Assembly (NCBI GenBank): GCA_031367345.1
Contig: JANLPR010000101.1
Span: 1 to 11,680, forward strand
Length of the DNA: 11,680 bases
Origin: JADKIH01 sp031367345
GTDB lineage: Bacteria; Bacteroidota; Bacteroidia; AKYH767-A; 2013-40CM-41-45
Direction: 5' to 3'
In this document: in pieces, positions 1-6,400 of the stretch
Position numbering within the stretch: the first letter of the stretch is position 1
How the letters are laid out: every line of letters starts with the position of its first letter
The notes under the pieces: generated by a model
What the model was told of the DNA's origin: nothing
Database searches by the model: none
What the model saw: the letters and a program-made list of their open reading frames with translations, nothing else
Position numbers and translations under genes: made by a program

Positions 1-37
1 CCTTTCTGTTGGTGAAGAAAATGTTGTTGTTCTTCTC

Positions 38-65
38 CCGCAGAAACCGCAGAAATCCGCAGAAA
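38..65. repeat. Three direct copies of CCGCAGAAA
   Basis: The 9-mer CCGCAGAAA is present at 38-46, 47-55 and 57-65, the third copy offset by one extra T. It lies directly to the left of the heptad array. No protein or RNA is recognisable here. Similar short low-complexity repeats are common between genes in Bacteroidota; a function is not evident. Confidence 0.8.
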
Positions 66-96
66 AAAGTAGTCCGCTTTTTTAAACGTTATCTCT

Positions 97-243
97 CGAT
101 TTTCAAATTACAATTCTCAAATTACAAATTACAATTCTCAATTTACAATTCTCAATTTACAATTCTCGATTTACAATTCTCAAATTACAAATTACAATTC
201 TCAAATTACAATTCTCAATTTACAATTCTCGATATTCAACTAT
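97..243. repeat. Heptad-based AT-rich tandem array with nested 63-base repeat
   Basis: The core word CAATTCTC begins at 111, 132, 146, 160, 174, 195, 209 and 223. The spacings are 21, 14, 14, 14, 21, 14 and 14, all multiples of 7. The array can be read as 7-mers of the CAATTCT, CAAATTA and CAATTTA kind. Positions 111-173 and 174-236 form two copies of one 63-base unit that differ at only a few bases, so the array shows 7, 14 and 63-base periods. Degenerate heptads extend it to about 97 and 243. An open frame runs through it but encodes only the repeat, so it is not treated as a gene. Confidence 0.9.
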
Positions 244-250
244 CCATCAA

Positions 251-288
251 AAAAAAGGCTGCTCCGAATAAACGAAGCAGCCTTTTTT
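251..288 (-). terminator. Rho-independent terminator of the Asp-box gene, probably bidirectional
   Basis: A perfect 13-bp stem (251-263 pairing with 276-288) encloses a 12-base loop. The core is GGCTGCT/AGCAGCC, flanked by six A's on one side and six T's on the other, so a U-tract follows the stem on either strand. It starts 17 bases past the stop codon of the minus-strand gene ending at 305, which is where that gene's terminator would be expected. It would also stop anything entering from the left. Confidence 0.92.
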
Positions 289-304
289 AAAATAAAAATA
301 TTGA

Positions 305-2110
305 CTAGAACTTAACTGCTTTCGTAGAAACCGTAGTTCCGTTGAATTCAGCTTTGATCATATAAGTACCTGTTGCAAGTGTAGCTACATTTAATGTTTC
401 GTGGTTAGTACCTTTAGAAACATAAACTACCTGCGAAGAAATTTGTCTTCCTGTAAGGTCAAACATTCTCACTATTACTTTTCCTTGTGCTGCAGCATTC
501 AATTGAAGATCGATTGAGTTTGCATCTACCTGAGAAGTATAAATAGCTAATTGAGTTGCTTTCACTTCGTGAACACCATTCCAACATGGAGCTGTTTGAT
601 CGTTTGGATCGAACACAATCACAGCAACTGAGTTACCTGTATAAGTACATGTTGGATCTAATGAAAGATCTCCTAAAAATACCGGCGTTGGGGTTGCACC
701 TGTTGCATTACCAAATACAACCGGAGTCAAATAATATGTTCCATAAACCACTGTTGTACCATTGATCAATGTTCCATCGTTTATCAACTGACGCATTGAA
801 GTTGCAGGTGCCGGAAATTCAAAACGATATGAAGCTACTAAACTTGGATCTAACAATGGATTAGAGTTTCCTGTGATATCTGCTGAAGAAATAATCCAGC
901 TAGATCCTGCATAAGCACCCACTGTTGGACCGTACGCTGCAGTTGATGTTACTGTTAATGTTTCACCTTGACAAATGTATGGAAGATCTCCTACAGCTGT
1001 TCCTGGAGTAAGATTTGGATCTGCACACTGAACAGTTGGAACAATTACATATTTATAAATTCCACCAGCTGTTGTTGATGTTGTAAATCCACCTGCCCAC
1101 ATTGTAAGTGAATCTGCAATACCTAATGCAGAACGTTGTGTTCCTAATTCGATATCTAACCAGTTGATACCACCATCTATACTGTAAGTTGAACCTGTAA
1201 ATCCTGTTGCAGCACCAGTAGAAACCATCATGTTCATACCCGGTACATTTTTCACATCAGAACCGAAAAAGTTTCCGAGTGGAGTTGCAGAAGTCCATGT
1301 TGTACCTCCATCTGTTGTAGTAACCATCGTACTAACACCTGTTGCAGCAGTGTAGAGCCTTGCTAATCCATTTGAAGAACTAGTAAAACAAATATCAATT
1401 GCACCATTTGTTGGAACTGTAATTCCTGTAGAAGATACTGTCCAGTTATATCCACGATCGATTGATCTGTAAACACGACCTTTGTTCGTATCGAACCAAG
1501 CTGTATCACCAATTACTTGGTAGTGACCAACGATTCCATACTCTCCTGCTAAAGGTGCAGGAATGTTTGCAGATGGCACGCTTGTCCATGTAGTACCACC
1601 ATCTATAGTGGTGTAAATTTCAAATTGAGTTGAAGGATTCGGATCTCCAACAGTAAATCCACTGTTTGCATCCCAGAAGTGAACAACATCAGGAAAAGAA
1701 GATGCGTTAAAAATTGTTCCTACACCTTGTTGGGCCCAATTCATTCCTCCATCAGATGTATGCCAGATGCCACCACCTGAACCTGCAGTTGCATTATAAA
1801 ATACCGCCCATGCATTAACCATATCTACACCCTTTATCATTGACCAATCGTGTGTTGCAGGAGCTGGAATTGTACCAGCCATCCATGTTGTTCCACCATC
1901 CATTGTCATTGAGAAATCTTGACGACTTGCTAAACCGCCTGAGCCATCATAAGAACTTATCCATACTGTATTTGCATCTACAACAGATACGTTTCTAACA
2001 CCAGATGATACCGGTGTAAATCCTGTTGCTTGTGTAACCCATGATCCGACCTGTGCTTGCGTACTTGCACCGGCCAAAAGAAGGGCAATAAAAAGTAATT
2101 GCTTTTTCAT
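305..2110 (-). CDS. Secreted Asp-box (BNR-type) beta-propeller protein with T9SS type A sorting domain
   Basis: The protein is 601 residues from the chosen start. The open frame extends 23 codons further upstream, but the ATG at 2110 is preferred because it gives a clean signal peptide (MKKQLLF then a hydrophobic run ending ASTQAQ, about residues 1-20). Six Asp-box motifs of the form S/T-x-D-x-G-x-x-W occur at about residues 69-76, 118-125, 168-175, 216-223, 265-272 and 310-317. Their near-50-residue spacing is that of propeller blades, as in sialidase, sortilin or Ycf48-like folds. Residues 360-510 are an unassigned Ig-like linker with several cysteines. The last ~70 residues (VIVRMFDLTGRQI...GTYMIKAEFNG...KAVKF) match the Por_Secre_tail type A signal, so export to the surface or medium through T9SS is expected. 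No catalytic glycosidase residues could be assigned, so enzyme activity should not be assumed. It is followed by the terminator at 251-288. Confidence 0.92.
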   Translation of the reverse strand: MKKQLLFIALLLAGASTQAQVGSWVTQATGFTPVSSGVRNVSVVDANTVWISSYDGSGGLASRQDFSMTMDGGTTWMAGTIPAPATHDWSMIKGVDMVNAWAVFYNATAGSGGGIWHTSDGGMNWAQQGVGTIFNASSFPDVVHFWDANSGFTVGDPNPSTQFEIYTTIDGGTTWTSVPSANIPAPLAGEYGIVGHYQVIGDTAWFDTNKGRVYRSIDRGYNWTVSSTGITVPTNGAIDICFTSSSNGLARLYTAATGVSTMVTTTDGGTTWTSATPLGNFFGSDVKNVPGMNMMVSTGAATGFTGSTYSIDGGINWLDIELGTQRSALGIADSLTMWAGGFTTSTTAGGIYKYVIVPTVQCADPNLTPGTAVGDLPYICQGETLTVTSTAAYGPTVGAYAGSSWIISSADITGNSNPLLDPSLVASYRFEFPAPATSMRQLINDGTLINGTTVVYGTYYLTPVVFGNATGATPTPVFLGDLSLDPTCTYTGNSVAVIVFDPNDQTAPCWNGVHEVKATQLAIYTSQVDANSIDLQLNAAAQGKVIVRMFDLTGRQISSQVVYVSKGTNHETLNVATLATGTYMIKAEFNGTTVSTKAVKF

Positions 2111-2136
2111 GTTATTTTGGTTAGAGATATTTTTCG

Positions 2137-2166
2137 TAAAAGTACTAGATATTACTTGAAAAACAA
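2137..2166 (-). promoter_or_regulatory. Candidate promoter of the Asp-box gene
   Basis: On the minus strand TTG (2166-2164) is followed by 19 bases and then TACTTTTA (2144-2137), which matches 7 of 8 positions of the Bacteroidota -7 element TAnnTTTG at a normal spacing. Transcription would begin near 2130, giving a leader of about 20 bases before the ATG at 2110. The -33 part lies inside the dyad at 2151-2184. Confidence 0.5.
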
Positions 2167-2184
2167 CCGTTGTTCTCAAGTAAT
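2151..2184. promoter_or_regulatory. Nested inverted repeat overlapping the -33 element, possible operator
   Basis: ATTACTTGA (2151-2159) is repeated inverted as TCAAGTAAT (2176-2184), and between them AACAA-CCG-TTGTT forms a second, inner palindrome. The whole 34-base dyad covers the candidate -33 element of the Asp-box gene. This suits a repressor or activator site. No run of T's follows it on either side, so it does not look like a terminator. Confidence 0.45.
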
Positions 2185-2290
2185 TATATAAAAATGTTTC
2201 GAAATTAACATCAAAACGGCATTATTTACATTCCTGTGACCCCAATTGATGGTTTAACTTTTTGCAGACCAAATTAATTCAACTCCGAAA

Positions 2291-2893
2291 TTATGGCCTC
2301 CATTTAATTGTACAACCAATCGCTTTCGTTTCTGCTGTTGCAATAGGTTTATTTGCAAGCAATGCATCTACCGCTTGCTCCACATATTTTTTTGTCACTT
2401 TCGTTGCATCGTCTGAGTTGTCATCGATAGCACCAATGTATTTTACAACCAAACCGTCATCCTCTTTTTTCAATACAAAAACATGTGGCGTCCTCGCAGC
2501 TCCATAAGTTTTAGCAATGTCTTGCGTATCATCGACTAAATATGGAAATGTATATTTTCTTTCTTTTGCCAACTCTTGCATATTCTCAAAAGAATCTTCC
2601 GGCTCTCTGTTTGCATCGTTCGGATTAATAGCAATCACCGGAAATCCTTTTGAAGCATATTTTGCATCCAACAATAAAATTCGTTGCTCATACGCTTTTG
2701 CAAAAGGACAATGATTGCAAGTAAATATCACAATAAATCCTTTGGCTGCCGTAAAATCTTTCATGGCAACAAAATTCTCATTCGTGCTTTTGAGACTAAA
2801 ATCCATTGCCTTATCACCAATCTTATATCCTTGCGCAAACATGTTTGTTGTCATTGCGAAGACAACAAATAAAATTAATCTTACTTTTTTCAT
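2291..2893 (-). CDS. Periplasmic thioredoxin-fold protein of the AhpC/TSA (redoxin) type
   Basis: This 200-residue protein starts with a signal peptide (MKKVRLILF...MFAQ, about 1-21), so it should act in the periplasm or as an envelope protein. The redox centre is C59-N-H-C62-P, preceded by the strand GFIVIFT as in thioredoxin folds. The cis-proline loop is T135-P-H in GAARTPHVFVL. The ending IGCTIKW with Cys194 is a trait I associate with this Bacteroidota thioredoxin-family group; Cys194 could be a resolving or third redox cysteine (inference). The partner substrate is unknown. The ATG lies 2 bases after the stop of the TlpA-like gene, so the two are almost certainly cotranscribed and perhaps translationally coupled. 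The start is supported by the signal peptide. No clear terminator is seen in the 180 bases before the Asp-box gene. Confidence 0.93.
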   Translation of the reverse strand: MKKVRLILFVVFAMTTNMFAQGYKIGDKAMDFSLKSTNENFVAMKDFTAAKGFIVIFTCNHCPFAKAYEQRILLLDAKYASKGFPVIAINPNDANREPEDSFENMQELAKERKYTFPYLVDDTQDIAKTYGAARTPHVFVLKKEDDGLVVKYIGAIDDNSDDATKVTKKYVEQAVDALLANKPIATAETKAIGCTIKWRP

Positions 2894-2895
2894 GG

Positions 2896-3375
2896 CTATT
2901 TATTTTTAACATTAATTAATACTGTATTCAATTCTTCGTAAGTAATTTCGCCCTCTTTAAAATAAATTTTCTTGCCATCATTATATACGACTGTGGCTGG
3001 TATCGCACCACTCCAACTGCTGTCAATTTTGTTAATCCAATTGTTTGGGTCCTGATCATTTATATGAACAACAGTTGATTTGATTTTCTTCTCACTTAAA
3101 AATCGATTTACTACTTCTTTAAATTTGCTATTGAAGTCTAAGTTCGCAAGAAACAATTTGGAATTGCCCAAAATCATTTCTGAATTTATTTTTTCCAAGA
3201 TCGGCAACTCTGCAACACACGGTCCACACCATGTAGCCCAAAAATTAATTACTACAACTCCTTTTGAATTAGAAATTGACTCCCGATTGAATTGATTAAA
3301 ATTTTTATCGGGAATTATTTGTGCAAATAAATTTATAGTTACAAAAAAGAAAACAATAATGAGGTAGACCTTCAT
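2896..3375 (-). CDS. TlpA/ResA-like periplasmic thiol-disulfide oxidoreductase
   Basis: The protein has 159 residues. A hydrophobic N-terminus ending NLFAQ (about 1-19) is a signal peptide. The active site is W-A-T-W-C50-G-P-C53 after the strand VVVINF, the signature of the TlpA/ResA/thioredoxin group. The cis-proline is P126 in GAIPATVV. The length is that of a single thioredoxin domain with no extra N-terminal module. The TlpA group usually reduces disulfides in exported proteins or in apocytochromes; the partner here is not known. It is the first gene of a pair with the redoxin gene (2-base gap) and begins 80 bases after the stop of the giant PKD-like gene. The ATG at 3375 is the only sensible start, since the next Met is at residue 67. 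Confidence 0.93.
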   Translation of the reverse strand: MKVYLIIVFFFVTINLFAQIIPDKNFNQFNRESISNSKGVVVINFWATWCGPCVAELPILEKINSEMILGNSKLFLANLDFNSKFKEVVNRFLSEKKIKSTVVHINDQDPNNWINKIDSSWSGAIPATVVYNDGKKIYFKEGEITYEELNTVLINVKNK

Positions 3376-3379
3376 CGAT

Positions 3380-3387
3380 CAAAGATA
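3380..3387 (-). promoter_or_regulatory. Possible -7 element next to the TlpA-like start
   Basis: TATCTTTG on the minus strand fits TAnnTTTG exactly, but it ends only 4 bases before the ATG at 3375. The -33 position carries only an A/T-rich sequence without TTG at the right distance. If it is used, the transcript would be leaderless or nearly so. It could equally be chance in AT-rich DNA, with the gene pair read from upstream. Confidence 0.25.
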
Positions 3388-3455
3388 ATAATAAAAAAAC
3401 AATAAATTTTTCTCTACAAAAATCGGCAATTGATCTTTCAACAAAAAAGAGAATA

Positions 3456-6400
3456 TTATTTTATCACACTTACTTTTCCAATATACGAATGCTGCTCATT
3501 TTTCAAATCTGTCACTTTTATTTTGTAAACATAGATATCGTTCTGAACTTCATTCTTAACTTTCCCATCCCATGGTTTACTATAATCTGTCGTTTTGTAT
3601 ACTAGTATTCCCCAACGGTCATAAACAGTCAGTTCATATTCTTTTATGAACGTACCATATCCTTGAAAATAATCATTCACTCCATCTCCATTCGGTGTAA
3701 AAGCTGAAGGCACGAAAAAGCTGAATCCATATTCAATTCTTACGATCCCTCGAACAGTATCTTTGCATCCATGATCTGATTCTACCATCAATGTTACATC
3801 ATAAAATCCGACGGCATCAAACGTATGATACGGAGATGTTAATTGACTTAAGACTGAGCTATCACCAAAATCCCAATTATAATACGCTCCATTTACAGTG
3901 TGATTTTCGAAATGAATAATCGGTTCATAAACAGTTGCAATATCGGGATCAGGTGTAAACGCTGCTATCGGATTAGGATACACTTCTATAATCTTTGGCA
4001 AGGTTGTATCACTCGAACATCCGCTTGTTGTTGTAACTGTAAGTGTAACAGAATAAGTTCCCGGTACTGTGAAATGATGAATCGGAAATGGAAGTGTATC
4101 TGATTGCCCATCCGAAAAACTCCAATGAAAAAAATTACTATTGGCACTGCTGGTATTTCCAAACGGAACTTCTAATGGCGAACATCCTTTCAACACCGTT
4201 GGCATAAATTCGGCTTGTGGCATTGCTAATACTTCTACAGTCGATAAGTAAGGCTGGCCGGGACAACCGTCGTATGTATACGATAAATTCACAGGAAATA
4301 CTCCGACGCTATTATAAACTATCGATGGTGGATTTTGCAAGTTACTTGTAACAATATTTGATGATGCACCAAAACTCCACGTATAATCTACACCCGGAAA
4401 AAGTGTTCCGAATGGCAAAAATGTAAATGAATTTCCTTCTAAACATTGTGGCAATTGATCAGCAAATTCGGCTGAAGGAATTGCTTTTGCATTCATCTGA
4501 ACTGTATCTTTTGAAAGACAGCCGATGGAATTCACTGCAGTTAAAATATAATTTGTTTGAGTTGCGCCTACCGATGGATTTACCATAGTAATATTTACTT
4601 GACTTGAAGATGGATTATCAATTCCGCTAACGGGGGCCCAACTATATACCGTATTCGCTTCTGCAATACTTCCTGCTTGAACAATTGTTCCTGAACAAAC
4701 GGACTGATCAATTCCGGCATCAATTATTGGTGCCGGAACTATATTAATGTTTTGTGTTGTGAGAGGAGAAACACAACCATTCTCTGTTACTGTTAAACCG
4801 ATTGATTGATTTCCTGCTGCTGACGTTAAACTATATGGACCAACGCCTGTTCCTGAAACAACATTTGCCACACCAAAATTCCAATTAAAATTTGCACTTC
4901 CTGAAGCACTTCCATTATACGTTGCAATGAATGGTGCATTCTCACAAACAGAAGTAGGAAGAACAAAAAGTGATGTCGGAATTGGATTCACCAATAAATT
5001 AAATGTAGTTTGATCGCTACATCCATTTTGAGTTACAGTAAGTGTTATAGATTGATTGCCTGAAGTAGACCATTGAACATTGTACGGCCCACTACCAGAT
5101 CCTGAATTTACTGTAGCTGTTCCAAAATTCCATGAATAATTTGCACTTGGAATTGCTGTACCATTAAATGAAACCGTATTCTGATCACCAACACATAATT
5201 GAGTAGCGGCAAGAATTGAGGCGATTGGAATTGCATTAACAACGACAGGAACATTTGTTGCATTAGAAGTACAACCGTTCTCACTAACAGATAGCGATAG
5301 ATTATAGTTTCCTGCACTTGCCCAAACTACATTGAACGGACCTTGACCATTACCGGATGAAGTGCCTCCATTAAAATCCCATAAATAATTTGCACCGGCT
5401 GTTGCGTTGCCGGTATAAGTTACACTTACATTATTTCCGGCACACACATTTGGAGTTGCCGTAAATATTGAATTAGGAATAGGTGTAGCACTTACATTAA
5501 ATGCGGCGTTACTCACACAGCCATTATCAGTAACAGATACTGTCACCTGATCATTTCCTGCTACGTTCCATTGAACCTGATATGGTCCTACTCCACTTCC
5601 TGAATTAATTGCACCATTCCCAAAGCTCCAATTGTAAACTGCTGTTGGTCCAGCTACGCCATTGAAAGAAATTGTATTCACAGCTCCTACACACAACACT
5701 GGCATTGCTGTTATGGACGCAATAGGAATTTGATTTACTGTTACTGACTGAAGTGATTGCGAAGAAATACATCCATTCTCCGAAACGTCTAGCGAAAGCT
5801 GATATGTTCCGGGAGTATTCCAGGAAAGTGTATACGGTCCTTGACCTGCTCCGGAAATGATTGTTGCTCCGTTGAAGTTCCAACTATAATTAGCTGCGGC
5901 ACTTGCATTACCATTATAAGTAACACTAACATTAGCACCGGCACAAACAGCTGGTGTTGCAGCAAACGTTGATGTTGGAATTGGATTCACAATAACATTC
6001 GCATAGGCTGTATCTGCACAGCCATTGTTATTGGCAATGGTCTGTACAACATAATTACCGGCGGTATTCCAACTAATATTGAATGGCCCAACTCCTATGC
6101 CTCCTCCGATTCCTCCTGCGAAATCCCAAGTAATGTTTGTACCTGCAGGTGAATATCCATTATAAAGCATCGGAGCTTGCTGTCCTACACAAACGGCAGC
6201 AGTACTACTTATCGAGGCAATTGGTATTCCATAGATCGTTACATTTTGCGATGCAGTTGAAGTAGGACAACCTGTTACGTCTACCGATACATCTACTTGA
6301 TAAACCCCATCGGTTGCCCATGATACTTGATATGGTCCAATTCCTGCTCCTGAAATTACTGTTCCTCCATTAAAATTCCAACTGAACGTTGAAGTTGCGA

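Noticed and set aside
63..83. AAAAAAG/CTTTTTT stem as a second terminator
   Set aside because: Only one G:C pair in a 7-bp stem; too weak, and no gene ends there.
97..243. Possible CRISPR array
   Set aside because: The repeated unit is only 7-14 bases with no unique spacers; it is a simple tandem repeat.
9..290. 93-codon plus-strand open frame at the left edge
   Set aside because: The translation is mostly the heptad repeat read through (FKLQFSNYKLQFS-like), and it ends in the terminator. No domain and no start signal.
2111..2179. 23-residue N-terminal extension of the Asp-box protein
   Set aside because: It would bury the signal peptide and it overlaps the candidate promoter; the ATG at 2110 gives a standard signal peptide.
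3410..3453. TTCTCT/AGAGAA stem as terminator of the giant gene
   Set aside because: A 6-bp stem with a 32-base loop and no proper T-run after it; not convincing.
5108..5883. Open frames in other frames across the repeat region (5108-5317 and 5605-5883)
   Set aside because: They arise from the repetitive coding sequence of the giant protein and show no domain features.
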